Shown: positions 23,595-34,790, numbered from the stretch's first letter. The stretch is DNA of 64,000 nt from Phytophthora quininea (GCA_011947345.1 JAAVTG010000267.1:1-64000); one strand, 5' to 3'. Numbers and translations are program-made. The notes: generated by a model from the sequence alone, not told the origin.

Positions 23595-24830
23595 ATGGGA
23601 GAACTCGTGGCGAGTGGAATTGCATCGGACCCAAAAACGTACAATGAAGCTGTAGCGAGACCGGGCGCTGCAGAGTGGAAAGATGCCATCCACAAGGAGA
23701 TCGCGTCGCTCAAGGCGAACAAGACTTGGACCGTGATGAATTTGCCGTTGGGAAAGCGAGCGCTCTCGTGTCGATGGCTGTTCAAGACAAAGCATAATAG
23801 TGACGGCAGCATTGAGCGGCACAAGGCTCGGTTGGTGGTGATCGGTTGTCAGCAGGTGAAATTTGTTGATTTTGATGAGATCTTTGCTCCCGTGGTTCGG
23901 CTCGAGTCTCTGCGGGTGCTATTAGCGATTGCGTGCATTGAGGACTTGGGGTGCCACCAGATGGACATCGAGACCGCATTCCTGAACGGGACACTCGACG
24001 AAGAAGTCTACATGAAGCAGTCCCAAGGGATGGAACTCGTCGGCAAAGAGAATTGGGTCTGAAAGCTCCACAAGAGCCTATACGGCTTGAAACAAGCGCC
24101 ATGGGCATGGCACAATGCGCTGACGACGTTTCTGGTCAAGGACGGCTTTGAGAAGTTGACCTGCGAATCCTGCGTTTACGTGCGCAGAAGTTGTGGTGAG
24201 CTGAAAATTGTGGCCATTTACGTGGATGACTTACTGCTGCTCTGCAAGTCGGCGTCACTCATGAGGGAGATCAAGACGTCGATTGGAGGGGGCATTTAAG
24301 GCGAAGGGTCTCGGCGAAGTTAGCTTCATTCTGGGCCTCAAGATAATCCGGAACAGAGGTGCTCGGAAACTGTGGATCAATCAGCAGAGCAACACCAACG
24401 CTATCCTGAGAAAGTTCAACATGGAGCATGGAGCAGGCGTCGCGACCCCAACTGCGACAGGAAAGAAGCTCACGAAGCAGCAAGCACCAGCGAGCGAGGA
24501 AGCAACCGCCAAGATGCTGAAGAAGCCATTCCGACAGGCAGTGGGAAGCTTGATGTACCGAATGATTGGGAGTCGCCCAGACTTGGCGTTCGCTGTGCAG
24601 GATGTGAGCAAGCACCTAGCAAACTACGGTGAGCTCTTTGTGAGGCAGTGAAGCGCTGCATTCGGTATCTAGAGGCCACTCGAGATCATAGCTTGGAGTT
24701 TAGCGGAGACTCGATGATGTTGACAGCTTTCACGGAGTCGGAGTACGCTGGGTGTGAAGACGATGGCAGGTCTGTCTCGGGATATGTCACTATAATTGGA
24801 AACTGTGCAGTTACTTGGAGCAGCGAGTTG
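23595..24830 (+). pseudogene. Copia 2 reverse transcriptase and RNase H remnant
   Basis: The region begins with ASGIASDPKTYNEAVARPGA, the usual copia lead-in to RT, and includes WLFKTKHNSDGSIERHKARL, DFDEIFAPVVRLESLRVLLA, MDIETAFLNGTLDEEVYMKQ and YVDDLLLLC. A TGA interrupts near 24060 and a frame change occurs near 24290. RNase H (VGSLMYRMIGSRPDLAFAVQ, AGCEDDGRSVSGYVT, VTWSS) stops before the EAEY active-site segment. The remnant cannot encode an active enzyme. Confidence 0.85.
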
Positions 24831-24834
24831 TGGC

Positions 24835-26962
24835 ACTGCCTTTCGAATTTCGCGGACGTCTCCTCGATCGTCCACCAGAGGCTGCGTGCGACGGTAGAAA
24901 CCCAGCAAATACTCTTTCAGGTCTTTGAGATACTGTTGGTATGGTGTCGACTTTGTCTTCTGAATACAGCGTACTCCCAAAGATTATGTGGTAGTTTGGC
25001 CTGCAACATCAGTGCTCTGGCAGCGTCGGCAATAGTGCGATGAGTACGTTCGATCGCTGGTGTACTTCAGGTTCTGACATTTCCATTGCGATGCCTTCGT
25101 CTTCACAAATCTTCTTGAGCTCCGCAGCCTGGAACTCGCCTCCATTGTCTGAGCGATATATTTTGAAGCTTTCCATCTTGTTAAATCGTCGATTCACTAA
25201 GTTCAAATAGTTTCTGAAGCATTCCGTGGCCTCGTTTTTGTCTTTAGGAAGTACACGGACGTGTGGCCTCTCCACTTCAGAGCGTAGTAAGAGTAGTTCC
25301 CGTGGTAACTTCACTGAAAAGTCTCCATGCAAACTTCACCCTGCGCAGGTTTAGGGCGGGAGGCCTGACGCAGTGCAATTGCGCGGTTTATCTTGGCTTG
25401 CGCACAAGTTTCACATGGCTTGGAAGGAGTCGTTGAGCCCACTACCTTCAGGTCCTTCACGGCATCGGATTTTGATAATTCCACTATGGCTCTGTAGTTT
25501 AAATGCCCCAAGCGTTGATGCCAATCTCCAATGGAGTTGGGACGAAGAGCGATAGCTGCCATGCCCTGTGGAATCTGCAGCTGGTAGGCTCCGCGATTTA
25601 CTTTTTCCTTCATGGTCGGTTTTCCGTACACGAAACAAGCTTTGTCGGTGAACACCTGCATTCCGGCATCGATGAGTTTCTTTACAGAGATGAGAGTTTT
25701 AGAGAACCCAGGGGTGTAAATGACGTTGTCAAGTACGGTTCCATTGAGATGGTCGACCACCATTTTGCCCTTTTGATCGCCACGAACAAGTCCGCCATTG
25801 GCGATTTCAATAGCGTGAGTGTCACACTCTTCCAAGTCGTAAAGTACTTTGTGGTTTCCGGTTACATGGTATGTGGAGCCAGAATCAATGATCGGGGCGC
25901 CACCAGGAATTCCAGGATCAAACTCGTTGGCCTGTTTTCTTAGTGGCTCCCGTGAACTTCAGTCGAACGCCTTGGGCTCTTCATCATTGAAGCCTTCATC
26001 GTCGTCTACTTCGTACTCGACTGTTCGTGTTCTAGTAGTTGCAGCATTAGCGACGCCAGTTTGCTGGCGAGCGACGAACGTGTCATGAAACCCGGTACTC
26101 TCTGCTTGTTGCACTTCGCCTTTGAAAAGTCTCGGCGCTTCGACTTTCAGGTTGTCTTCTTATTGGAGTCAGCTATTCGCTTCCCCGTAACCGTGGAACT
26201 TGGCTTTGAGTTCCTGGGTGTAGGAGTATAGGCGCATTGGTGTCCGGCGATTGGGCATAGTTTAGCTATGGCTCTGTCGAATTCACGAGAGGGGTGTCTC
26301 GAGTCTTCACGGATCACCATTTTGAGTGCGTCAGCGTGCTTGCGCCACGCATTCGAGATAAAAGAGCTGAGCGCCAAGTTATTGGACTCAGCTGTCTCCA
26401 AGCCGTCTCTCGAAGTGACCGCTGCCATCGCGCGCAGACTTATCGTGAACTCGCGGTAGGTCTCCGATGGCTGCTTTCTCTCATTTGCCACCAGTTGTCC
26501 TACTTGAGCCTTGGACAACTTGCACCCAAACTCACACATGAGGTCGTCTCCGATACTGAGAACAGAGCGAGAGTCAAACTTGTCAACGTTGACCACAGAG
26601 GTTAGTGAGCGTTTCATGCTCTCCGGTTGACTCACGTGGTACAGGTTTTCCTTCGTTTTCAGCAGGGTCTTGAATTTTGTAAACCAGGCAGCAACTCCTG
26701 AGTCAATAGCATCTGGTTCTGCCGTCCCTTCGACCTTTTCGATCTTGAAAGAATTGACCACGAAGTTGTACCGCTTCTCGAGCTCGAAGTTGGGCTGATT
26801 GGCGTTCTGGTTGTGCGCGGCAACTTGCGGCGAGAACGTCAGACGCGTAGGTGGTGCTCCGGCTTGGTCGCTGAATGCACCTTCATTTTGTCCTCCGAGG
26901 TGCGCGCCTGTGGCATGGTGCAAGTCCTGGCTGTCCAGGTTGGCGCGCGGAGATTGTTCCAT
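24835..26962 (-). mobile_element. Truncated copia element 3 (gag, protease, partial integrase)
   Basis: On the minus strand gag opens at 26962 (MEQSPRANLDSQDLHHATGA) and runs to about 26150. Protease is marked by IIDSGSTYHVTGNHKV near 25900. Integrase includes DWHQRLGHLNYRAIVELSKS, CETCAQAKINRA, a VKLPRELLLLRSEVERPHVR-like stretch and YRSDNGGEFQAAELKKICED near 25150. The catalytic Glu motif region is broken (EVHQRSN), and reverse transcriptase and RNase H are absent: the sequence stops at the junction with copia 2 near 24835. No LTR was found on the right, where unique sequence resumes near 27000. Confidence 0.8.
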
Positions 26963-27234
26963 TGTTTCGGAAAGGACTGTCTTGGCGGAGCTTGCGGCTG
27001 TTAATCTATTGAAGCAAATTCAAGAATGATGCATCATCGTGCGCCGCCAGACGCACAGCAACTCCATGTGCCACTTGTTTGGCCTGGGTCGACCACTGTC
27101 GAAAAATCCAACTGGTATGATAGAGTTGTAGATGGAATTGCTAATGTGGGAAGCTCCGTGTTTATATAAAATGCAATGGGGTCGTTTCGTAGTGGTCATA
27201 TCCAAGCCAGGCGACTCTCGAAAGCGAGAAAGCA

Positions 27235-28823
27235 ATGGGGAACGGGCAGTCTCGAGATGAGTTTGCTGGGGTCTTATCATCGACCCCAGACGCGAAAGTC
27301 ACGGTAGAGCCAACTCCTTCAAACTCGCAGGACCCCATCTCAGATGCCTGGACGACTCCTAACGCTGACCAAGACCAGCAACCAACTCCGTTGCTGATTG
27401 AGAAAATTAAAACTCCTGGCCATGCCTTACAGCAAGAAGAAACTCGGTACCAAGCACCAGACAAGGTCGAGGATCGATTCTTGGTCCCCGAAAGTGTGTG
27501 CAAGTCTCGCACGATGAACGAATTCGTCAACGTGTGCTCTGAGATTTTGCCGGGACTTTTATATGTGAGCAACCTCCGGTAGCTCCGGAATCAGCTAAAC
27601 TGAGGGCGTTGGGTATCACGCACGTGGTCAATTGTTGCGGTGAGCTGGAGCATTTTGAAGGAGGAAGCGCAGAACAAAGCGTTGTCGAGCCAGAAGACCA
27701 AATTCTTAGGTGTTGCTGCAAGACGATGCCAACGAAGACCTCACGCCGTTCCTGCCCAAAGTGCTCGAATATATCGCGTCTTGCAAGCAGCAAGACTGTA
27801 GGGTGCTAGTGCACTGTCACCAAGGAATATCACGGTCCTGCGCATTTGCAGTTGCCTACGTCATGTTGGAGCGAAGACTGTCGTATCGCGAGGCTGCAGC
27901 ATTCGTCAAGAACAAACGTGTCATCTCCAACCCAATCGCTGCGTTGATTTGCCAATTGCTCGAGTGGGAGAAAGACTTGCAAGCCATTGCGTCGTCTAGC
28001 CATGGAGATTCAATCAGTGGGCTTTATCGTTTGGCGCCTCACGCGAGCTATGACTCGGATTATTTCGTGCTGAAACGAGTCTCGGGTCTTCTCGACAGCG
28101 ACAGAATTTGGCGACAGTGAAGACACGAGAAAACAAGCAGCGGCTGCTCTGGAGGCGAGGCACCTTTTGTTTTCAAAATCCAAGCAATCAAGCTGGAGTT
28201 ATTGTCTGGATTGGGGCTGACTGCGTAATCCCGGAAGTTGCAGAAGCAGCAGTAAAACATCCAGAACAATTACTTCGAATTCAAGCACTGCTCGGACGTC
28301 AGATACCGAGACTGCGAGGATAAAAATTGTTTGTGTTCAAGAAAGCGAAGACGAACACCCTGGGACCGATATCCACCACTTTGGATACGCTGCGGAGTTG
28401 CAATGGAGTCGAATTTCCGCGCTACAAATGCCACGAACGAAGCTAGCACTTGAATCTTAAAGACCAATCAGCGGATAATGGCTCAGGCACTCCAAAGTTG
28501 TTTATCCTCGACTCAATGTCCGACGATGGCAGCGAAGACACGTGGGATCAGCTGACGAACTACAACTCGCAGGACCTCGTGTCGGATAGCGCCTTCCTGC
28601 TTTGTTCCGTGCACTCACTCAGACTCCAAAAGGGTTCGTATGCGAAAACTGCAAGTTACAAACAGAAAAAGTTGTGGTTGCTGCCCAGATTCAAGCCAAG
28701 CGAGTTGTCGGTTTAACGTCGACGAATGACAATGACAATTTGTCGGCTTCCGAACCTCTGTCGATCGAGTTCCAAAGCACGGAAAGCGACGAGTTCTGGC
28801 AGCTTTTTGAGGCAGGCTACTAG
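27235..28823 (+). CDS. MKP-like dual-specificity phosphatase with gelsolin-like tail
   Basis: The start MGNGQSRDEF at 27235 has Gly2 and Ser6 as in N-myristoylation signals, so membrane attachment is possible. After a disordered Pro/Thr-rich leader come EILPGLLYVSNLR, ALGITHVVNCCGELEHFEGG and the catalytic loop VLVHCHQGISRSCAFAVAYV (HCX2GX2RS) near 27815, followed by a typical helix (LSYREAAAFVKNKRVISNP). The C-terminal half holds gelsolin-like pieces (AGVIVWIGADCVIPEVAEAA; DSDEFWQLF-type end). Plant MKP1 proteins have the same DSP plus gelsolin order and dephosphorylate MAP kinases. Frame breaks of one base occur near 27578, 27712, 28110 and 28600, all within conserved stretches, so sequence errors are likelier than decay. 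Confidence 0.75.
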
Positions 28824-28877
28824 GACGAATGGAATCCCAGCACAAAGCGATTGCCTCTCGTTCTTGTAGTATTGCAG

Positions 28878-29066
28878 TTAAAACTTTTGGATCAATTTCT
28901 TCGACTCGTGGTTATCTTCTTGGTTTTTAGTCTGCGAGTCAGTTCTTGCACTACCGCGGCGAATGTCCGGTAATAGTGCATTGGCGGCGCCAGAAAAGGC
29001 GATCATGTCGTGGTTGAGCGGGTCCAACGTTTCGACAAGTTTCGTCACGACACTTTCGGGCTGCAT
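28878..29066 (-). other. Possible exon of an unrecognised gene
   Basis: A minus-strand frame encodes PESVVTKLVETLDPLNHDMI then a polar tail ending KKLIQKF and a stop at 28878. It is preceded by a good acceptor (ctaac branch-like site and ttctatgcag). I could not join it to an upstream exon in phase. It sits in the short gap downstream of the phosphatase gene. Confidence 0.3.
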
Positions 29067-29189
29067 AGAACCAATTTTGACAAGTTAGTACGAGGAATAC
29101 CTGTAGTGTTTACCTTGCTTGGTGCAAGTTAGAGAAAAGAACCGGGCCTGTACAACAATACAAGGCAGCTTAGTCGATTTGTTGCCGTT

Positions 29190-29460
29190 TGCAACAAAAG
29201 CTCGAATTGGCTACAGCAAAGCCAACAAGATCTTGCGTACCAAGAAACAGTCCGATTCGTGGTCAAGAAGTTAGATCGGACGCAAGAAGAAAGGTAAATG
29301 GAAGGCCACGGCATGGAGCCACTAGAGTGGTGGGAATATTACCGCCACAAGTATCCCAACCCGATTGAGATCGCACGCAGAGTGTTTACGATGCCGACGT
29401 CATCAGTTGCCGCGGAACGAAGCTGGAGCATGTGCAACCTCACCTTCGACCGAGGAGTCC
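29190..29460 (+). pseudogene. hAT transposase C-terminal fragment
   Basis: The fragment encodes PLEWWEYYRHKYPNPIEIAR and TMPTSSVAAERSWSMCNLTF, the hAT C-terminal dimerisation region (W...YP...A..VF..P.SS...ER.WS). A preceding stretch in another frame (YQETVRFVVKKLDRTQEER) may belong to it. It is in the opposite orientation to the hAT remnant at 30665-33403, which lacks exactly this part, so an inversion of one copy is possible but unproven. Confidence 0.7.
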
Positions 29461-30664
29461 CAGTCCATTCTTATGTTGGCTACTGGGTTTTGGCCGGAGA
29501 TATATCCGGATCGATCCATGGATTTATCTCGTTTTGGCCGCTGCTAAACCAGCAAGTCGCTGGTCAAGGTGGTCGATCATCGCAGCAAAATTGCGGGCTC
29601 GGTTGCAATGTAGTTTTCTTCGAGTTCGAGATCAACGGCACCTTCGCGGCCAGTGTCTTGGAGCTGTTGATCAAACCGCCCCCGCTTCCGGGAGGTGGTG
29701 TCGGTGTCGCGATGCCGAAGACTTTGCTCGCAAGAACGCACACAACTTCAACCTCGCGTAGCTTTTGCTGCACGTGGCCTTGTCCACATGCGAGCCACCA
29801 CGCGCCATCTGAATAAAATCGGAGACAGTATCCGCTACCGCCCACGTCGTGTAAGTATCGAGCGCGCAACACTCTTCGGCGACAGCACGTTTTAGTTCTA
29901 TGAACTCTCTTACGCGAGATTGGCGTGTTGAGCACGCGCGCTCGAAAGATACAGGCCCTTGTGCTATTTGTGAGAGAGGTGCGTTTGTGTGCTTGGATCA
30001 CTCCAATGCTCCATATACAGCAGCGTTCCCATCAAAGTCACGCTGTCTCCGTTGGTCATACGCAAAAATCTCGCGGAAATGATGGCGGGAACCGCGCACG
30101 GTCGTATTGGCAGCGGAACCGTTTCAAGCTGCTCAAAGTGTTGGATAGTGTTGGACATGGCGTCGTGTCGAAGCCGATTGTCGATTCCTTTACCAATGTC
30201 GCTGCTCGATCCACACTACCGCTGTTTTTGTAGCGCTATTGCGCAACCGCTTGGACGAAAGTTTTCTAGAAATTAAGCGCAAATTACAGTCGGCTCTGGT
30301 GGAATTGCTGCGAGCGTTCTTCACTGCAAAATATCCAAAGAAACAGGGCAAAGCGATCGCAGCTCATGTGCAGAGTCGTATCAATGGCCTCATTGATGAA
30401 GAGGAGTAGCGAGGCCTGCTCACGTCTCTGTACGAGCCTCAAGATGTACGTATTCTTCCTTTCAAAAGAACTAGCTACGGTAGTATTGATATTTTACATA
30501 TTTTCCACAACAAAGTGCTGCACTGATACGTCTAGTCCACCAACGAGCGGAGAAGTACCAGGCTCAGCGTAAAAGCTTAAGCCAACGGAGAAGCCAAATT
30601 TGTCGCTTCCGTTCACAGATTTCGAACAAGTTCTCTACAGCTACCAACTGCAAGGTCGATTAGA
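29461..30664 (+). pseudogene. Fragments of an unrecognised host gene
   Basis: Coding-like plus-strand pieces occur in changing frames. They include RSYWQRNRFKLLKVLDSVGH near 30100, LDESFLEIKRKLQSALVELL and KQGKAIAAHVQSRINGLIDE near 30250-30410, then after a plausible intron starting gtacgtattc at about 30444 a Gln/Arg-rich piece (HQRAEKYQAQRKSLSQR) and LPFTDFEQVLYSYQLQGRLD near 30610. The pieces look helical. The series stops where antisense hAT sequence begins near 30665. I do not recognise the family; part of 29461-30080 shows no convincing coding. Confidence 0.35.
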
Positions 30665-31835
30665 TTTACTGGATGGCTTTCGCACAGCGTTTGATGAGCT
30701 CGACACGGAACGCGTTGGCGTCTTCTCGGACGTGGTTTAATGCCTTTGTTTTATCGTCGTCCACAAAATCCATGGGATCTTTTAACGGATCAAGCAAAAT
30801 GCCACCCCCATGGAATCAGTGTGAAGAAATTTCGAGCGAACCGCAATTAACGCCTTGATACCCGCGGCAGTGTCAACCATGAAGGATGGTTGGCAGTAAA
30901 CGGGTTTCTTCAGCAGCTCTGCAAAACACCGGGAGATCATATCAGGAGACGGACCATCCGCTTCCAAAAGGCCAATCTTTTTGACAATGGGAGCTAAAAG
31001 CCTCATAATGTGCTTCCCGCTCTTCCAGAATGCTTCATCCTGCAAAAGGCCATCGACAACATCATAGTCTGTTTTCGGTGCTACCACCGCTCCATGCTTG
31101 CGCTTGCGAGAAGGCTTTTTTGTTTTGGCTTGTACTCCTTCATGAACTCGTTGTCCTGGAAAACTACCGACAGCACTTCTCTATTCTTGATCACACTGAT
31201 GATGGCAGTATAGGTTGAATACCACCGCGTCGCAGTAGGAATCGACAGTGTGTTGTTGAAGGCGCTCTCACCGTGGCGCTGAACGACGACAGCACGTTCT
31301 TGCTCGAACCGGGTGAAGAGTTTCGGGCGCGACTTGAAGTACACAATTATGCGTGTTACGTTTTGCACGAGGTCTTTCACTGGGGGAAGTTTTGCAATGC
31401 CTTGAAGGAGCAGATTCAGTGTATGTGCTCCACATCCAGCACGAATGATTCCGTTCTCCTCCAGGATCTCCCACGCTGATACCATTGACTTTGCATTGTC
31501 CGTCGTCACACCCGTAACAAAACCAGGTTTGCCTACAGCAGAGTCAACCGCATTCGCTACGTCCAACGTAACGTACTGGGCTGACTGCGTATCAGATCCC
31601 GTTGCAACAATCATCCATGGTCTTGGAATCATATTTGGCGCCACTAGAATAACATTTAGCTCCTTCTGGTTGCGCACGGCAGTACAGCCGTCAATAGCCA
31701 TAGCGATAAATGAGTGATCTTTGAGCTCTTCGATTAAAGCTTTCATTTCCTCATCATACTGTAGAACATTTGTGCATCCGGACATTTTGTAAATCCGGAC
31801 AGACGAATGAGCCAATCATATCAATGTAGCCACAT

Positions 31836-32782
31836 GATAAAACCTCACTTTGAGCCATTTGTTCAAGCGGACAGAACTATTTTTGCTCAGAGGCCAGTGC
31901 TGTCAGAGAACAAAACCACTGCGCAAGTCGCCATGGCGCGAGGACGGAAGCGGACGCCAGGCGGTGCTGGCCGTCGTTCAGCAGGATACTCGCGCGACTG
32001 CGAGACGTTCAAGAAGAAACTCAACGTAATAAACTTTTTCAAAGCCAGCGGAGATATGCAGTTAACGTTGGACGAGTTTTATAGCCATCTTATCCCTTCA
32101 AAACGTGATACAAAGAGGAAGCGCGTCTATGAATGGGAGAAGGATCGAGCTCACATTGAAGCCATGGCTTTTCCTCGACCACCGCGAGCTTGAAGTCGGA
32201 CAGGAAGGCTGGGACGGCAACAACGTTGTCGGCGACGGGTGAGGAAGGGCTGGTGGAGTGGGTGAATTCTCTGCGGGAAGATGGAGTTCCTGTGTCGCGT
32301 TTAATGCTGCAGCTGCAAGCACAGGAGCTTGCTGTAGAAGAAGGCGTTCCTCCAGGAATATTTGAAGGAAAATGGAGCTGGAAACAGGGGTTCTTTCGCG
32401 TTATGGGCTCTCGTTGAGGACAAAGACACGCCAAGGTCAAAAGCCTCCTCCTGCAATGGAGAAAGAAGCACGCGGGTTCGCCTTCTCGAGGCGAGGCAAT
32501 TGCATGGGGGACATCAGCATGGAGACAACTTGGTGCTTCCGTTATGACAAGCGGATTCAGTGGAGAAACTAAAACCTATTGCCCTGTTGACCACGAGAAC
32601 AATATTGTTGAGCAGCTAGAAAGCCTTCATGTCGTCGAGGACGCTGTCAGCGACTCGAATGACTTTGTGGAGCACCTCATCGCTTCAGTTGAGCAGTAAT
32701 GCCGGGACTTCAGATGAGCAGTAATGCACTTTGGTACAGATTTGCATGTTTGTATAGGACAAAAAATGGTTTAAGGTTTTAT
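31836..32782 (+). mobile_element. Non-autonomous pogo-like element inside the hAT copy
   Basis: The insertion interrupts hAT coding between 31800 and about 32790. Its ends resemble inverted repeats: taaaacct...gagccatttgtt on the left and the complement of aaaatggtttaaggtttta on the right, imperfect and judged by eye. It carries a helix-turn-helix protein but no DDE transposase domain, so it would depend on a partner element. Exact ends and the expected TA target duplication could not be fixed. Confidence 0.55.
31933..32697 (+). CDS. CENP-B/Tc5-type DNA-binding protein of pogo-like element (frameshifted)
   Basis: The frame opens at ATG 31933 with an Arg-rich leader and KLNVINFFKASGDMQLTLDE, a helix-turn-helix start. 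After a one-base shift near 32190 come ATTLSATGEEGLVEWVNSLR and LMLQLQAQELAVEEGVP, the CENP-B-type second HTH, then YGLSLRTKTRQGQKPPPAME. The last part, after another shift, is short and acidic and ends at 32697. The usual catalytic DDE domain of about 200 residues is missing, so this is a deletion derivative that may bind DNA only. Confidence 0.6.
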
Positions 32783-33533
32783 TCGCTTGTACGCAATTCT
32801 GCTGTGTCCGCATGCACTAATGTTATACAGTATGCCTCGTCCAAAAGGCGTCCTGAAATCAGAGCACGCGGAGGCATTTTCGCTCCTGGACGACCCATCA
32901 ACATCGCTGCCGCGAAATACTGTGTGAAAAGGAGCTCCAGAGTCGTAAATGTAATCGGCGACCAGTTTGTTGAACGCGTCCTGCGTCATAGGGTCGGAGC
33001 TGATAGCCGTATCTCCGCTATCATAACTGCTAGACGACGCACTTGTGTCAAGACTGGCCCGAAGTTTCGCGGGCTGGCGTTCCTGGGCTGAGGCTCTGCT
33101 GAACGCGTTCTGCTGAGCCACCGACCAGTGCGCACAGTAATTCAAAATATGGCGATCCAGCTTCTCAATTTCGGCATTGGGGATCAGTTGCTCGCATTTC
33201 TTGCTCGTCACAGCCTTCGTCCCGTCAACTGCATCAAAGTACTTCCACACTTGAAACTGGCGTCTTCCCCTGCCATTGCTGATGCTTCGTAGCGACAGAT
33301 TAGCTCCATTACATCCTGTCATTAGCAGATCCAAGTTGTACGTGCGTAGGCACGCCTGCTGCTTCGGAAGAGAGCGCGGAGAGTGCAGTCGAGTCGCTTG
33401 CAAGTGCTAATTCCCTGCGATTAACACTAACTAGTGGTATATTATACGCCGTTTTATATAGCGGATTATTCTGCCTGGCCGATCTGATCAATCCGGATTA
33501 ATCAGGTTTTCCGACTGTCATACATCGCAGCGA

Positions 33534-33977
33534 ATGGAATCGAACGCTTTTGCGGAAGCGGAGCAAAAGGCTGCCATCGAACGCAATATGTCGGAAGTTC
33601 CCTCGATGTCTTATGCTCACGCCACCACACAAAGGATCCAGTAGATAAGAAGTTGAGGTTTACATGCTATTTATAATGTTCGTAGGATCGATGATGACCC
33701 AGTGCTTTGCCATAGAGACTTCCTCACTCCTGAAAGCCTCCTCTCTCCAGCAAGCACTGTGCACAAGATCCCGGAGGCTATTCACCCCCGCCATCCCGCG
33801 TTCAAGAGCTTTCTCTACGTAACCTACAATTCCCAGCAAACAACAGTCCTACCCCCGAATGCCCAGCAAGTAATGGATTCAGACAACTTACAGCGCCGGA
33901 GTAGTCTTGGCGTCGGCACCCCTCGCAAAAATTACACCAACGCGCTAGTCGATTCGTTCAAGAATGCTTCGGCTTAA
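33534..33977 (+). CDS. Two-exon gene end, unrecognised
   Basis: Exon 33534-33640, a 45 nt GT-AG intron and exon 33686-33977 join in phase to give 132 residues starting MESNAFAEAEQKAAIERNMS and ending NALVDSFKNASA. The middle is Pro/Ser/His-rich. The ATG may be internal: the product looks like the C-terminal part of a longer protein whose upstream part could be the fragments before 30664, with the hAT sequence lying between. I do not recognise it. It is followed by cenH3 on the same strand after 117 bp. Confidence 0.5.
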
Positions 33978-34094
33978 TAGAACTGCAGTCGATCTAAATT
34001 TAAAACTAATGCGAATAAATGTAGAACTAGGGTGGCTAAAACTCCAATTAGACGGAAAACAATTTTTTTGAACACCATTCTTCCTCTGCCAAGC

Positions 34095-34790
34095 ATGTCG
34101 TCGCCACCTGCAGCGGCGTCGCCAGCAGCGGACAGCGAGCCCAGCAGCAGCGTCACGGAGAGTAGCGACTCGGAATCAGACTCTCCGCCGTTCGCTGCCA
34201 CCGCCAAGCCCGCAGCCGCGTCCTCTCCGCGCGCTGGCGCTCCGTCTGCGTCCGCCGCGTCGACGCCGTCTCCACCCCCAAACCTGCCAGCGCGTCGGCC
34301 GTCTGTGGCTCCTGTAGGCCGCCAAGCAGCCATCCATGCGACGCCCACTGCCCCTAGACGCAAGCGCAAAGCTACACCTCCCAAACGCAGCCCTGTAGCG
34401 CCCACGCAGACCATCAAGAGGCGAAGGAGGCCAGGAGAGGGAGCTCTGAGGGAAATCAGGCTGCTGCAACGCTCCACCAACCTGTTGCTAAGGAAACTGC
34501 CCTTTGCCAGAGTGGTGAGGGAGATCCAGACGGAGTTTACGGGTGTGGGATACCGCTGGCAAGCGGAGGCGCTGCTGGCACTGCAAGAAGCGGCCGAGAC
34601 GTACCTGATCCGCACCTTCGAAGACGCGTACGTCCAGTGGAGAAGTCTTTTGATGGAGGAAGATGGCTCTGATTGTTTGGTTTTGTGTGATAGGAATTTG
34701 TGTGCGATCCACGGCAAGCGCGTGACGCTCATGGTCAAGGACATCCAGTTGTCGCTGCGGATCCGAGGCATTCGACCGACGGCGTCGTAG
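34095..34790 (+). CDS. Centromeric histone H3 variant (CenH3/CENP-A)
   Basis: Exon 34095-34627 and exon 34694-34790 join in phase across a 66 nt GT-AG intron and give 209 residues. The first ~110 residues are Ser/Pro/Ala-rich then basic and have none of the ARTKQTARKS tail of canonical H3. The histone fold follows: [75 protein letters not shown] and a short end after RIRG. Loop 1 ([11 protein letters not shown]) is one residue longer than in H3 and carries a Trp, both usual for CenH3. This protein would replace H3 in centromeric nucleosomes and recruit the kinetochore. The intron lies in the ED-A-NLCAIH stretch. An in-frame ATG does not precede 34095 convincingly. Confidence 0.92.
   Translation: MSSPPAAASPAADSEPSSSVTESSDSESDSPPFAATAKPAAASSPRAGAPSASAASTPSPPPNLPARRPSVAPVGRQAAIHATPTAPRRKRKATPPKRSPVAPTQTIKRRRRPGEGALREIRLLQRSTNLLLRKLPFARVVREIQTEFTGVGYRWQAEALLALQEAAETYLIRTFEDAYVQWRSLLMEEDGSDCLVLCDRNLCAIHGKRVTLMVKDIQLSLRIRGIRPTAS

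Larger units (their letters stand above)
20200..24830 (+). mobile_element. Decayed Ty1/copia element 2 (plus strand)
   Basis: Copia proteins can be followed in order with many frame breaks: a gag zinc knuckle CHYCHQRGHYKRDC near 20775-20820, protease WIIDSGCSQHI near 21296 followed by an in-frame TGA, integrase pieces (HSDICGPVGAPSMHG, SDNGGEYD, HTPEQNGMAE), reverse transcriptase 23600-24300 with YVDDLLLLC, and RNase H from 24540 ending abruptly at about 24830. No LTRs were found on either side. A 0.6 kb insertion, probably a solo LTR, splits the integrase core. The 3' end abuts another copia fragment in the opposite orientation. Confidence 0.85.
30665..33403 (-). pseudogene. hAT transposase (BED finger and DUF659-type core), split by insertion
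   Basis: The minus-strand N-terminal part (33403-32790) has a BED-like zinc finger: FQVWKYFDAVDG, two cysteines, then H and C in LDRHILNYCAHW. The core (31815-30665) has FIAMAIDGCTAVRNQKELNV, FVTGVTTDNAKSM, RAGCGAHTLNLLLQG and TRWYSTYTAI, the hallmarks of hAT transposases with a DUF659 domain. Frame breaks occur near 31085 and 30830. The C-terminal dimerisation region is missing on this side. A pogo-like element separates the two parts. Inactive as it stands. Confidence 0.8.

Noticed and set aside
30673..30748. An EF-hand-like phrase (FRTAFDELDTERVGV) at the end of the host-gene fragments
   Set aside because: The bases from about 30670 are the antisense of hAT coding sequence (VELIKRCAKAI), so the apparent calcium-binding motif is an accident of frame.
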